Counted from the first letter of the stretch, positions 8,436-17,185 are shown. The stretch: DNA of 33,502 nt from Sphingobium quisquiliarum P25 (GCF_000445065.1 NZ_ATHO01000052.1:1-33502), one strand, 5' to 3'. Numbers and translations are program-made. The notes: generated by a model not told the origin, from the sequence alone.

Positions 8436-8495
8436 CGGTCGATCCCCCGGCAAGTGCCGCGAAATCATGCGCCCTGCTTCACCGCCATTGCGCGG

Positions 8496-8524
8496 TTGAA
8501 CATTGGCTCCGCTTTCCCTAGGGC
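8496..8524 (+). promoter_or_regulatory. Candidate promoter of icd
   Basis: TTGAAC (-35, 8496-8501), a 17 nt spacer and TAGGGC (-10, 8519-8524). Start of transcription would be near 8531, leaving a ~35 nt leader with a GAAGAGG Shine-Dalgarno before the icd ATG. Confidence 0.4.
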
Positions 8525-8565
8525 GTTTGCAAAATTCCACCCGAACGAAGAAGGCGAAGAGGCGC

Positions 8566-9786
8566 ATGGCGAAGATCAAGGTCAAGAACCCAGTCGTGGA
8601 GATCGACGGCGATGAGATGACGCGGATCATCTGGCAGTGGATTCGTGAGCGCCTCATCCTCCCCTATCTCGACATCGACCTCAAATATTACGACCTCAGC
8701 GTTGAAAAGCGCGACGAAACCAACGACCAGATCACCATCGATTCCGCCAATGCGATCAAGCAATATGGCGTCGGCGTGAAGTGCGCCACCATCACCCCGG
8801 ACGAAGCCCGCGTCGAGGAATTCGGCCTCAAGGAAATGTGGAAGTCGCCCAACGGCACCATCCGCAACATCCTGGGCGGCGTCGTTTTCCGCGAACCGAT
8901 CGTGATCAAGAACGTGCCCCGGCTGGTTCCCGGCTGGACCGACCCGATCGTCATCGGCCGTCACGCGTTCGGCGACCAGTATCGCGCCACCGACTTCCTG
9001 GTCCCCGGCCCCGGCAAGCTGCGCATGATCTGGGACGGCGCCAATGGCGAGAAGATCGAAAAGGACGTCTTCAACTTCCCCAGCCCCGGCGTCGCCATGG
9101 GCATGTACAATCTGGACGATTCGATCCGTGATTTCGCCCGCGCCAGCATGAACTACGCGCTGGGCCGCAACTGGCCGCTCTATCTGTCGACCAAGAACAC
9201 CATTTTGAAGGCCTATGACGGCCGCTTCAAGGATCTGTTCCAGGAAGTGTTCGACAAGGAATTCGCCGATCAGTTCAAGGCCGCTGGCATCACCTACGAA
9301 CACCGCCTGATCGACGACATGGTGGCCGCCGCGCTCAAGTGGAGCGGCAAGTTCGTCTGGGCGTGCAAGAATTATGACGGCGACGTTCAGTCCGACACCG
9401 TGGCGCAGGGCTTCGGCTCGCTCGGCCTCATGACCTCCGTGCTGCTCTCGCCCGATGGCAAGACCGTCGAGGCCGAAGCCGCGCACGGCACCGTCACCCG
9501 CCACTATCGCCAGCATCAGCAGGGCAAGTCGACCTCGACCAACCCGATCGCGTCGATCTTCGCCTGGACCCAGGGCCTCAGCTATCGCGGCAAGTTCGAC
9601 GACACGCCGGACGTCACGCGCTTTGCCGAAACGCTGGAGCGCGTCTGCATCGAAACCGTCGAAGGCGGCGCGATGACGAAGGATCTGGCGCTGCTGATCG
9701 GCCCCGATCAGGCATGGATGACGACCGAACAGTTTTTCGAAGCGATCCGCGTCAATCTCGAAACCGCGATGGGCCAGTGGAACTGA
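8566..9786 (+). CDS. icd: NADP-dependent isocitrate dehydrogenase, dimeric eukaryote-like type
   Basis: Oxidises isocitrate to 2-oxoglutarate with NADP in the TCA cycle. It produces the substrate of the 2-oxoglutarate dehydrogenase encoded at 18.4-24 kb. The 406-residue sequence ([20 protein letters not shown], then IIWQWI) is the homodimeric type shared by alphaproteobacteria, mitochondria and cytosol, not the E. coli type. Visible blocks include [12 protein letters not shown] (substrate Ser/Asn/Arg contacts), YDGDVQSD with metal-binding Asp residues, GTVTRHYR (NADP binding) and [11 protein letters not shown]. The frame is open upstream to 8503, but ATG 8566 has the family N-terminus and a GAAGAGG Shine-Dalgarno. 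A strong terminator follows, so icd is probably monocistronic. Confidence 0.97.
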   Translation: MAKIKVKNPVVEIDGDEMTRIIWQWIRERLILPYLDIDLKYYDLSVEKRDETNDQITIDSANAIKQYGVGVKCATITPDEARVEEFGLKEMWKSPNGTIRNILGGVVFREPIVIKNVPRLVPGWTDPIVIGRHAFGDQYRATDFLVPGPGKLRMIWDGANGEKIEKDVFNFPSPGVAMGMYNLDDSIRDFARASMNYALGRNWPLYLSTKNTILKAYDGRFKDLFQEVFDKEFADQFKAAGITYEHRLIDDMVAAALKWSGKFVWACKNYDGDVQSDTVAQGFGSLGLMTSVLLSPDGKTVEAEAAHGTVTRHYRQHQQGKSTSTNPIASIFAWTQGLSYRGKFDDTPDVTRFAETLERVCIETVEGGAMTKDLALLIGPDQAWMTTEQFFEAIRVNLETAMGQWN

Positions 9787-9790
9787 CCTG

Positions 9791-9820
9791 CGCGGAACAG
9801 AACTACGCGGAACGGAACTG
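9791..9820 (+). repeat. Two-copy 15 bp tandem repeat after icd
   Basis: Units 9791-9805 and 9806-9820 (CGCGGAACAGAACTA and CGCGGAACGGAACTG) agree at 13 of 15 positions. They lie just after the icd stop codon. Probably a small slippage duplication without function. Confidence 0.6.
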
Positions 9821-9860
9821 ATCGGCCGCTTGCGGCTTATTCAGAACGTTGGCGAAATGA

Positions 9861-9889
9861 GGCGGCGCTGGTCCACGGCGCCGCCTTTT
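9861..9889 (+). terminator. Rho-independent terminator of icd
   Basis: GGCGGCGC (9861-9868) pairs perfectly with GCGCCGCC (9878-9885) across a 9 nt loop and is followed by TTTT (9886-9889). It sits about 75 nt after the icd stop and just before the Shine-Dalgarno of the next gene. Confidence 0.85.
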
Positions 9890-9908
9890 CCATGACGGGA
9901 GATGATTG

Positions 9909-11522
9909 ATGACCACCAAAGCAGGAAAGCGCCTGGAAGTCCGCACCGCCGTTCCGGGCGATGTCCGCGCCATCCTGCGGCTCATCGCGCGCGTCTATCC
10001 CGGCCTGCCCAACTATTCGCCCGCGACCGTCCGTGGCCAGATCAACAATTTCCCCGATGGCTGTTTCGTCGCCGTCTACGACAACCGGATCGTCGGCTAT
10101 TGCGCGACCATGCGCGTCAGCAGGACGATGGCCTTTTCCTTCCATGATTGGGAAGAGATCACCGCCAACGGCTTCGGCACCCGGCACAGCGCCGCGGGCG
10201 AATGGCTGTACGGCTATGAAATGGCGGTCGATCCCAAGCTGCGCGGCCTGCGCATCGGCCAGCGTCTCTATGACGAGCGCAAGGAACTTGCCGAGCAGCT
10301 CGACCTGCACGGCATCGTCATCGCGGGCCGCATGCCCGGCTATGCCCGCGCCAAGCGCCGCGTCGATGGCCCCGCCGATTATCTGGACAAGGTGGTCCAG
10401 GGCAAGCTGCGCGACCAGGTCATCAGCTTCCAGCTCAAGAACCAGTTCGAACCGCTTGGCGTGCTCGAAAACTATCTGCCCGAAGACAAGCAGTCGGACG
10501 GCCACGCCGCCCATCTCGTCTGGCGCAACCCCTATGTCGATCCTGACGAAGCGCCCGAAATGCGGGTGCCGCGCGGCGTCGAAAGCGTCCGGCTCGCCAC
10601 CTGCCAGCTTCAGGCGCGCGCCGTTGCGGACTTCGATGAATTTATCCGCAACATCGAATATTTCGTTGATGTGGCTGCGGATTACCGGTCCGACTTCATC
10701 ATCTTCCCGGAACTCTTCACCCTTCCGCTGCTCTCCTTCGAAACCAAGAAGCTTTCCCCGATCGAAGCGATCGACAAGCTCACCGCCTATACGCCGCGCC
10801 TGACGAAGGAACTGACGCGGATGGCGCTGGAATATAATATCAACATCATCGGCGGCTCCCACCCGACCCGCGCCGACGATGGCGATATCCAGAACATCGC
10901 CTATGTCGCCCTGCGCGACGGATCGGTCCACACGCAGGAAAAGATTCACCCCACCCCCAACGAAGCCTTCTGGTGGAACATCAAGGGGGGCGATTCGCTC
11001 GACGTGATCCAGACGGACTGCGGCCCGATCGGCGTGCTCATCTGCTATGACAGCGAATTTCCCGAACTCGCCCGGCGGCTGGTGGACCAGGGCGCGCGCA
11101 TCATCTTCGTGCCCTTCTGCACCGACAGCCGTCTGGGCTATATGCGCGTGCGCTATTGCGCCCAGGCGCGCGCGATCGAAAATCAATGCTATGTCGTCAT
11201 GTCCGGCAATGTCGGCAACCTGCCCAATGTCGACAATATGGACATTCAATATGCCCAGAGCGCCATTCTGACTCCCTGCGACCTGCCCTTCGCGCGCGAC
11301 GGCATCGCGGCGGAATCAACGGAAAATGTCGAAACCCTCACCATGGCGGACGTCAACTTGGCGGACTTGAGCTGGGCCCGCGCCGAAGGCACCGTCCGCA
11401 ACCTGCGCGACCGGCGTTTCGATCTTTACCATATCGAATGGGACAGCAATCCCGATCACGGCCACGCCCCCAGTGGTGGCCCCGTCCCCGCGGGCGGCCA
11501 CAACTCCCCCGGCGGCGGTTGA
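9909..11522 (+). CDS. GNAT acetyltransferase-carbon-nitrogen hydrolase fusion protein
   Basis: A two-domain enzyme of 537 residues. Residues about 8-200 form a GNAT N-acetyltransferase-like domain with the acetyl-CoA loop region LRGLRIGQRLYDER near 111-124. Residues about 225-510 form a nitrilase-superfamily amidase with the full catalytic triad: Glu268 (FPELF), Lys345 (EKIHPTPNE) and Cys379 (LICYDSEFPEL). This fusion is a recognised family found in many bacteria, usually annotated as a bifunctional GNAT/carbon-nitrogen hydrolase; the natural substrate is unknown to me. The tail from about 515 is low-complexity Gly/Pro/His and probably disordered. ATG 9909 has GGAG 7 nt upstream; the preceding in-frame TTG is less likely. 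It appears monocistronic. Confidence 0.9.
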   Translation: MTTKAGKRLEVRTAVPGDVRAILRLIARVYPGLPNYSPATVRGQINNFPDGCFVAVYDNRIVGYCATMRVSRTMAFSFHDWEEITANGFGTRHSAAGEWLYGYEMAVDPKLRGLRIGQRLYDERKELAEQLDLHGIVIAGRMPGYARAKRRVDGPADYLDKVVQGKLRDQVISFQLKNQFEPLGVLENYLPEDKQSDGHAAHLVWRNPYVDPDEAPEMRVPRGVESVRLATCQLQARAVADFDEFIRNIEYFVDVAADYRSDFIIFPELFTLPLLSFETKKLSPIEAIDKLTAYTPRLTKELTRMALEYNINIIGGSHPTRADDGDIQNIAYVALRDGSVHTQEKIHPTPNEAFWWNIKGGDSLDVIQTDCGPIGVLICYDSEFPELARRLVDQGARIIFVPFCTDSRLGYMRVRYCAQARAIENQCYVVMSGNVGNLPNVDNMDIQYAQSAILTPCDLPFARDGIAAESTENVETLTMADVNLADLSWARAEGTVRNLRDRRFDLYHIEWDSNPDHGHAPSGGPVPAGGHNSPGGG

Positions 11523-11829
11523 TTGCCATCCTCCCATCAACGATGGGGAGGGGGACAGCGGCCAAGCCGATGGCGGAGGGGAACCCCGCAACGTCAGCCC
11601 CTTTCCCTCCCCGGCCTGCGCATCTTACCCCTCAAAAATTTTTCGCTGTCCTACAGGCCATAACCCCCGCTAAGCTCCCGGCGGCTCTTTGAACATTTAA
11701 CATAATCTGTTGGACGCACAGCCGCAAAAGCCCGGTTTCCCGCGCCCTCCTCGTGTCACCTATGTCACCCGAATCCTACAGGGCGCATGCAGCGGGAAAC
11801 ATCGCCAGCCGCCAATCATTATCGCCAGC
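11523..11829. other. Intergenic stretch with hairpins, no gene seen
   Basis: This 307 nt gap follows the GNAT-nitrilase gene. It holds a hairpin at 11530-11551 (CCTCCCATC against GATGGGGAGG, one bulged G) within a GGGGAGGGGGACAG...GCGGAGGGG segment. That segment looks like a degenerate copy of a palindromic intergenic repeat common in alphaproteobacteria (from memory). A perfect AAAAATTTTT palindrome lies at 11634-11643, and an AT-rich stretch with CATAAT near 11700-11706 could belong to a promoter for the KTSC gene. Open frames here lack codon character. Confidence 0.5.
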
Positions 11830-12027
11830 ATGCCCTCCACAGTCATCCGCCACTTCGACTATGATGCGGCCGAACACCGGCTGGACGTGCAATTCGTCAG
11901 CGGCAGGCGCTACAGCTATTTCGAGGTGCCGGAAAGGCTGGCCGCCGCCATGCGCCGCGCCTCATCCAAGGGCAGCTTCTTCAACCGCCGCATCCGAGAT
12001 CACTTCCGCTTCACCCGCGTGGAATAA
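11830..12027 (+). CDS. KTSC domain protein
   Basis: A 65-residue protein that is essentially one KTSC domain, a short fold found alone or at the end of larger proteins. In some contexts it is linked to RNA-binding or lysyl-tRNA synthetase-like proteins; its function is not established. Family features seen: STVIRHFDYD at 3-12, LDVQF then SGRRYSYFEVP at 18-34, and ASSKGSFFNRRIRD at 44-57. The frame is open upstream to 11710, but ATG 11830 gives the compact family length; the preceding ~40 codons do not look coding. No strong Shine-Dalgarno is visible. It converges on glmS. Confidence 0.8.
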   Translation: MPSTVIRHFDYDAAEHRLDVQFVSGRRYSYFEVPERLAAAMRRASSKGSFFNRRIRDHFRFTRVE

Positions 12028-12043
12028 GAACTGACATCCTGCC

Positions 12044-12070
12044 CATTCGGGCTGAGCCCGTCGAAGCCCC
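12044..12070 (+). repeat. Single copy of the TTCGGGCTGAGCCTGTCGAAG-type intergenic repeat
   Basis: CATTCGGGCTGAGCCCGTCG followed by AAGCCCC lies between the convergent KTSC and glmS genes. The same sequence, with a few differences, occurs twice in inverted orientation between sucB and lpd (19827-19913), which identifies a dispersed repeat in this genome. Confidence 0.75.
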
Positions 12071-12149
12071 CTACCTTTAAACTTCTACAAGCTCAGGCGA
12101 ACGATGAAGGCGGATGACAGGGACGATCACCGCATCAACAGGAGTAGCG

Positions 12150-13973
12150 TCACTCCACCGTGACGCTCTTGGCCAGGTTCCTTGGCTGATCGACGTCCGT
12201 GCCCTTCGCCACGGCGACATGATAGGCCAGCAACTGCACCGGCACCGCATAGACCATCGGCGCGATCAGCGGGTGGACCTTGGGCATGGTGATTGTCGCG
12301 ATGCACCCCTCGCCCGCCGCCTGCACTCCGTCATAGTCGGAGATCAGCACCACCTTGCCCCCCCGCGCCTGCACCTCCTGCATGTTGCTGACGGTCTTTT
12401 CGAACAGCGGGCCGCTGGGCGCGAGGACGATCACCGGCACCTTGTCGTCGATCAGGGCGATCGGCCCATGCTTCATCTCGCCCGCCGCATAGCCTTCGGC
12501 GTGGATATAGCTGATTTCCTTGAGCTTGAGCGCCCCTTCCAGCGCCAGCGGGTAATCCGGCCCCCGCCCCAGATAGAGCACGTCCCGCGCTCCCGCGACC
12601 AGATGCGCCATCGCCTCGATCGATTCGTCATAGGCCAGCGCGGCGTTCAGCGCGGCCGGTGCTTCGGCCAGATGCCGCACCAGTTCCTTCTCGGCCTTCC
12701 CGTCCAGCCTGCCCTTGGCTCTGGCAAGATTGGCGGCAAAGGCGGCCAGAACCGCAAGCTGACAGGTGAAGGCCTTGGTGGACGCAACGCCGATTTCCGG
12801 CCCGGCATGGGTGGGCAGCAGCAGGTCGGCCTCCCGCGCCATGGTGCTGGTCGGCACGTTGACGACGGCGGCGATCTTCTGCCCTTCGCTCCGCGCGTGA
12901 CGCAGCGCCGCCAGCGTGTCCGCCGTCTCGCCCGACTGGCTGATGACGATCATCAAGCCGCCATCCTCCATCACCGGCGCGCGGTAGCGGAACTCGCTCG
13001 CCACATCGATGTCGACGGGCACGCGGGCGAACTGTTCGAACCAATATTTGGCGACCATGCCCGCATAATAGCTGGTGCCGCAGGCGACGATGGTGACTCG
13101 CCGGATCGCGCCCAGATCGAAGTCCGGCACCGGCAGCGACACCTGATCCTCCATCCGGCGCAGATAGGACCGCAGCGTCTGCGCGACGACCACGGGCTGC
13201 TCGTAAATCTCCTTGAGCATATAATGGCGGTGATTGCCCTTGGAGATCAGCTCGCCGGTCACGCCGGAAATGGTGATGGGCCGCTCGACAGGATTATTGT
13301 CCCTGTCGAAAATCTCCGCGCCCCCGGCGGTGACGATCACCCAGTCGCCTTCTTCCAGATAGGCGATGCGCTGCGTCAAAGGTGCCAGCGCCAGCGCGTC
13401 GGAGCCCAGATAGGTTTCTCCATCGCCATATCCTACGACCAGCGGCGAACCCAGCCGCGCGCCGATCAGCATGTCTGGGCTGCTGCGGAACAGGATGGCG
13501 AGCGCAAACGCGCCATGCAGCCGGGGAAGCACCTGCGCCACCGCGTCCTTGGGCGATATCCCCTGCTCCACCAGTTCGCTCACCAGATGGGCGACGACTT
13601 CCGTGTCCGTCTCGCTGTCGAACACCCGGCCGCGCGCCGTAAGCTCCTCCCGCAGCGCCTTGAAATTCTCGATGATGCCGTTGTGGACGAGCGCCACTTC
13701 CTTCGTGGCATGGGGATGCGCATTGTTCGTCGTCGGCGCGCCATGGGTCGCCCAGCGAGTATGGGCGATCCCGGTCGTCCCCGGCAACGGATCGCGGTCC
13801 AGCTCCTTCACCAGATTGGCGAGCTTCCCCTCCGCGCGCCGCCGCTCGATCGCGCCATCGTGGATGGTCGCCACGCCCGCGCTGTCATAACCACGATATT
13901 CCAGCCGCCTCAGCCCCTCGACAAGCCGTTCCGCCACGTCGTCCTTGCCGATGATTCCGATGATGCCACACAT
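12150..13973 (-). CDS. glmS: Glutamine-fructose-6-phosphate aminotransferase (isomerising)
   Basis: Makes glucosamine 6-phosphate from fructose 6-phosphate and glutamine, the entry step to UDP-GlcNAc for peptidoglycan and lipid A. The 607-residue length is standard. The N-terminal class II glutaminase domain begins MCGIIGIIG with nucleophile Cys2 and contains HTRWATHG and NNAHPH. Two SIS isomerase domains follow, with ACGTSYYAG, SQSGETADT and KGTDVDQPRNLAKSVTVE at the C-terminus. The upstream 96 nt shows no glmS-ribozyme-like core that I can recognise and no convincing promoter. Its neighbours are a phosphoesterase and glmU, so the two ends of UDP-GlcNAc synthesis are clustered. Confidence 0.97.
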   Translation of the reverse strand: MCGIIGIIGKDDVAERLVEGLRRLEYRGYDSAGVATIHDGAIERRRAEGKLANLVKELDRDPLPGTTGIAHTRWATHGAPTTNNAHPHATKEVALVHNGIIENFKALREELTARGRVFDSETDTEVVAHLVSELVEQGISPKDAVAQVLPRLHGAFALAILFRSSPDMLIGARLGSPLVVGYGDGETYLGSDALALAPLTQRIAYLEEGDWVIVTAGGAEIFDRDNNPVERPITISGVTGELISKGNHRHYMLKEIYEQPVVVAQTLRSYLRRMEDQVSLPVPDFDLGAIRRVTIVACGTSYYAGMVAKYWFEQFARVPVDIDVASEFRYRAPVMEDGGLMIVISQSGETADTLAALRHARSEGQKIAAVVNVPTSTMAREADLLLPTHAGPEIGVASTKAFTCQLAVLAAFAANLARAKGRLDGKAEKELVRHLAEAPAALNAALAYDESIEAMAHLVAGARDVLYLGRGPDYPLALEGALKLKEISYIHAEGYAAGEMKHGPIALIDDKVPVIVLAPSGPLFEKTVSNMQEVQARGGKVVLISDYDGVQAAGEGCIATITMPKVHPLIAPMVYAVPVQLLAYHVAVAKGTDVDQPRNLAKSVTVE

Positions 13974-14069
13974 GGATTCGGATGCCCCAAAAGCTGAAAA
14001 ACAGACGGCTGGAAGCCGCCGCAGCCGCAGCTACCATGATCGGGCGGCAAGCGACAATGGCCTGTCACA

Positions 14070-14927
14070 TCACTGCGGACGAATTGTGACCAGCCAGATA
14101 TCGGGGCGCGCGAGCATGCGGATGGGAAGGCCGCTGGTGCCGACACCGGCCGACACCACCAGCGTCCTCTTTCCCTCATGATAGGCACCGCAGGCAAAGC
14201 GCTTTCCCAGCCGCGAAGGGACATAGACGATGCCCAGAAAAGGCAGCGCAACCTGCCCGCAATGCGTATGCCCGGCCAAGGTCAGCGACAGCCGGTCGGC
14301 CAAGGCGGGCAGGATGTCGGGGCCATGCGACAGGATCACCGGCGCGCCGCCCAGCGCCTTCATCGCCGCCAAGGTGCCGGGAATGTCCGGCCTGCCGGTA
14401 TACAGGTCCCGCAGGCCCCCGATCGCCAGAGGCCCCCGCCGTACGGCCTGATTGTCCAGCAGGCGAATGCCGATCCGGGCGAACAGGGTGCGCCACTCCT
14501 TCCGCCCAGCCAGCGAATGGTGGCGCGCGTCATGGTTCCCCAATATCGCGACGACCCCCAGCGGCGCGCGTAGAGCGGCAAAGGGAGCGATGCTCTGCAA
14601 TGCATCATAGGTCGCGCCACCCTTGTCATCGCCGATATAGTCGCCGCCCAGCGCGATCAGATCGGGCTTGAGGCCATTCACCATTCCGGCGATGCGCGCC
14701 ATCCGCTCCGGGCTGTTGTCCGGCCCCGACAAATGCGTGTCCGTGATCAGGGCGACGCTCACCGCCCGGCGTGGCGCATCCTTGGGAAACGGCAGGGCGA
14801 CATCCAGACGCCGCACGACCGGCATGGCGCGCGCATTGTCCAGCAGCCAAAGGCCAAAGCCGATGGCAAGCAGCAACGCGATCAGAAACGCCGCCAGCCA
14901 GCGCCTAGTCCGGGAAATACTCCTCAC
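14070..14927 (-). CDS. Membrane-anchored calcineurin-like metallophosphoesterase
   Basis: A 285-residue YkuE/YaeI-like phosphoesterase. One N-terminal transmembrane anchor (about 10-30) follows a basic start (MRSISRTRRW). All metal-binding motifs are present: DTH (Asp63, His65), GGDY (Asp96), GNHD (Asn131-His132), SHGPD (His201) and GHTH (His220, His222). Relatives include UDP-diacylglucosamine hydrolases and other phosphodiesterases of the envelope, so action on a lipid or nucleotide-sugar phosphodiester is possible; the substrate is not known. The GTG start overlaps the glmU stop by 4 nt (GTGA), so it is co-translated with glmU. The open frame continues upstream inside glmU, but the overlap start is preferred. 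glmS follows 96 nt downstream. Confidence 0.88.
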   Translation of the reverse strand: MRSISRTRRWLAAFLIALLLAIGFGLWLLDNARAMPVVRRLDVALPFPKDAPRRAVSVALITDTHLSGPDNSPERMARIAGMVNGLKPDLIALGGDYIGDDKGGATYDALQSIAPFAALRAPLGVVAILGNHDARHHSLAGRKEWRTLFARIGIRLLDNQAVRRGPLAIGGLRDLYTGRPDIPGTLAAMKALGGAPVILSHGPDILPALADRLSLTLAGHTHCGQVALPFLGIVYVPSRLGKRFACGAYHEGKRTLVVSAGVGTSGLPIRMLARPDIWLVTIRPQ

Positions 14928-16273
14928 TTGGCTGCTTTGCGCGCCTGCATCTTCGCCCTGAAGCGGCTGGCCCAGCCCGGCTTGGCATTCTGCGCTGGCC
15001 GGACGAGACACAGGGCGTCGGCCTCGACATCCTTCGTCACCACGCTGCCCGCGCCCACGATCGCGCCGTCGCCGATCTTCACCGGCGCGACTAGCGCGCT
15101 GTTGGACCCGATAAAGGCTCCCGCGCCGATCTCCGTACGATATTTGAAGAAGCCGTCATAATTGCAGGTGATCGTTCCCGCCCCGACATTCGCGCCAGCG
15201 CCGATGATGGCGTCGCCAATGTAGGAGAGGTGATTGACCTTCGCGCCTTCGCCCAGTTCCGCTTTCTTGATCTCGACGAAATTACCGACCTTCGCCTTGG
15301 GGCCGACCTTGGCTCCCGGCCGCAACCGCGCATAAGGTCCGACCTCTGCCCCCACCCCGACATCCGCGCCTTCCAGATGCGAAAAGGCGCGGATGGTGGC
15401 ATTGTCCGCCACCGTGACACCGGGGCCGAACACGACATTCGGCTCGATCAGGACGTCGCGGCCCAGAACCGTATCATACGCAAAGAAGACGGTATCCGGC
15501 GCAACCAGCGTAACGCCGTCGCGCATCGCTTCCGCACGGCGGCGGTCCTGCCAATCCGCTTCCACGCTGGCCATTTCGGCGCGGCTGTTGACGCCTGCCA
15601 CTTCCCACGCCTCCGCTTCGATCACTGCGCTTTGCGCGCCGGGCAACATGACGATGTCCGGCAGATAATATTCGCCTGCCGCATTATCGTTGCCGATCTT
15701 GTCGAGCAGCACGAACAGGTCGGTCGAACGCACCGCCATCAACCCGGAATTGCAGAGCGTCACTGCGCGTTCCGCCGCATCGGCATCCTTATATTCAACC
15801 ATCTTTTCAATGACGCCCTGGCCATCGGCGATGATCCGGCCATAAGCGGCGGCATCGGCAGGGCGGAAGCCAAGGACCACGGCACGCGGCTCGTCACCCT
15901 GGTTCAGCCGGTCCAGCATCGCGCGCATCGTTTCAGCCCGCACCAGCGGCACATCGCCGTAAAGGATCAGGATGTCGCCAGCAAAACCAGCGAGCGCGTC
16001 ATGCGCCTGCGCGACCGCATGGCCGGTGCCCAGCTGCTTGTCCTGCACCGCGATCACGGCCCCCGTGCCCGCGACCGCCGCCTCCACCTGCTCGCGTCCG
16101 GCCCCGGCCACCACGACCTGCCGTTCAGGCTTCAGTTCCGAAACGCTTGCAAGCAGATGGAGCAGCATGGGCCGTCCCGCGACGGGATGCAGCACCTTGT
16201 GCCTGGCGGATTTCATGCGCGTTCCCTGTCCGGCGGCAAGGATGATGACGGCGACGGGGCGGGTGGCGGTCAC
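14924..16273 (-). CDS. glmU: Bifunctional GlcN-1-P acetyltransferase / GlcNAc-1-P uridylyltransferase
   Basis: Catalyses the last two steps to UDP-GlcNAc. The 449-residue protein has an N-terminal uridylyltransferase domain with LAAGQGTRMKS (about 12-22), then GTGHAV and YGDVPL, and a C-terminal left-handed beta-helix of hexapeptide repeats from about residue 240, with NFVEIKKAELGEGAKVNHLSYIGD and a Lys-rich tail. I choose GTG 16273 (MTATRPVAVIILAAG), preceded by an AGGAAGGA stretch about 10 nt away; an ATG at 16351 would add 26 residues foreign to the family. It overlaps the phosphoesterase gene and is divergent from gph. Confidence 0.96.
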   Translation of the reverse strand: MTATRPVAVIILAAGQGTRMKSARHKVLHPVAGRPMLLHLLASVSELKPERQVVVAGAGREQVEAAVAGTGAVIAVQDKQLGTGHAVAQAHDALAGFAGDILILYGDVPLVRAETMRAMLDRLNQGDEPRAVVLGFRPADAAAYGRIIADGQGVIEKMVEYKDADAAERAVTLCNSGLMAVRSTDLFVLLDKIGNDNAAGEYYLPDIVMLPGAQSAVIEAEAWEVAGVNSRAEMASVEADWQDRRRAEAMRDGVTLVAPDTVFFAYDTVLGRDVLIEPNVVFGPGVTVADNATIRAFSHLEGADVGVGAEVGPYARLRPGAKVGPKAKVGNFVEIKKAELGEGAKVNHLSYIGDAIIGAGANVGAGTITCNYDGFFKYRTEIGAGAFIGSNSALVAPVKIGDGAIVGAGSVVTKDVEADALCLVRPAQNAKPGWASRFRAKMQARKAAK

Positions 16274-16375
16274 GGGGAACGCGTCCTTCCTGAAAGATGA
16301 AGAGGCCAAGAATCTGGAGGCTCTCTGCCACGTTTGACTTGCCTTTGCCACCGTCCAGGCCGCATGAGCCCGGCC

Positions 16376-17050
16376 ATGTCACGGATTCCCTTTGACGTCG
16401 TCGGCTTCGACCTGGACGGCACCTTGCTCGATACCAGCGGCGATCTGGCTGCGGCGGTCAACTATGCGCTCGCCACCATCGATCGCCCGCCTTTCGCCGT
16501 CGAAGCCATCCAGCCCTTTGTCGGAAAAGGCGCAAAGGTGATGCTGCAACGCGCGCTGACGTCGTCAGGCGGATACGATGACGAACTGATCGCCACAACC
16601 TTGCCAGTCCTGCTCGATTATTATGAGCAGAATCTCGCCATCCACTCCGTTCCCTATCCCGGCCTGATCGCGGCGATGGACCAGTTGGACCAGGCAGGCG
16701 TGAAGCTGGCGATCTGCACCAACAAGTCGAAGCGCTTCACCATTCCGCTGATGCACCAGATCGGCTTGTCGGACCGCTTCGCCAGCATCGTCTGCGGCGA
16801 TACGCTGCACGTGTCCAAGCCCGATCCTGCCCCCATCCTGGAAATGGTGGCGCGCGCGGGCGGCGGCAGGGCGATATTCCTGGGCGACACGATCAACGAC
16901 ATTGCGGGCGCGCGCAATGCTGCGATCCCCAGCATTGCCGTCAGCTTCGGATTCCTTGACGGCCCGGTCGAAAATCTGGAGGCCGACGCAGTGATCCATC
17001 ATTTCGATGAACTGCTGCCGTTGCTTGAAAGCTGGCCGTCTAGCTGCTGA
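16376..17050 (+). CDS. gph: Phosphoglycolate phosphatase (HAD family)
   Basis: Removes phosphate from 2-phosphoglycolate, a product of DNA 3'-end repair and oxygenase side reactions. The 224-residue HAD hydrolase has the nucleophile motif DLDGT at about 12-16 (FDLDGTLLDT), a helical cap domain, motif II in CTNKSKR, the Lys of SKPDP, and GDTINDIAGA with the metal-binding Asp residues. Start choices are ATG 16376 (MSRIPFDVV, preferred for the family N-terminus) and ATG 16364 (adds MSPA); neither has a strong Shine-Dalgarno. Gph and other HAD phosphatases are hard to tell apart by eye, so the substrate is likely rather than certain. Confidence 0.85.
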   Translation: MSRIPFDVVGFDLDGTLLDTSGDLAAAVNYALATIDRPPFAVEAIQPFVGKGAKVMLQRALTSSGGYDDELIATTLPVLLDYYEQNLAIHSVPYPGLIAAMDQLDQAGVKLAICTNKSKRFTIPLMHQIGLSDRFASIVCGDTLHVSKPDPAPILEMVARAGGGRAIFLGDTINDIAGARNAAIPSIAVSFGFLDGPVENLEADAVIHHFDELLPLLESWPSSC

Positions 17051-17185
17051 GCGGCCGATTATGTCCATATCGGACGAATAATCGTTCCATTCTGGAAGTA
17101 TTTGTTAAGCCTCAGATTATAGGCGCAACTCTGGCTGCATTAGTCAGGCGGCAATCACCAGCTAGTGAAGGATGAGGCGACCGGC

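Noticed and set aside
8400..8657. N-terminal extension of Psd by 86 codons
   Set aside because: The added residues do not resemble Psd, cross the icd promoter and start region, and start inside icd on the other strand.
9791..9820. GAAC-rich tandem repeat after icd as another LexA box
   Set aside because: The GAAC spacings do not give the GAAC-N7-GAAC rule at a promoter, and the site lies between a stop codon and a terminator.
12114..13997. Very long open frame (627 codons) on the plus strand opposite glmS
   Set aside because: It lies fully antisense to an unmistakable glmS and is rich in Arg/His/Gln/Asp, the mark of a GC-rich antisense shadow.
13974..14069. glmS ribozyme upstream of glmS
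   Set aside because: The gap is only 96 nt, and I see no pattern of the conserved ribozyme core; such ribozymes are known mainly from Gram-positive bacteria.
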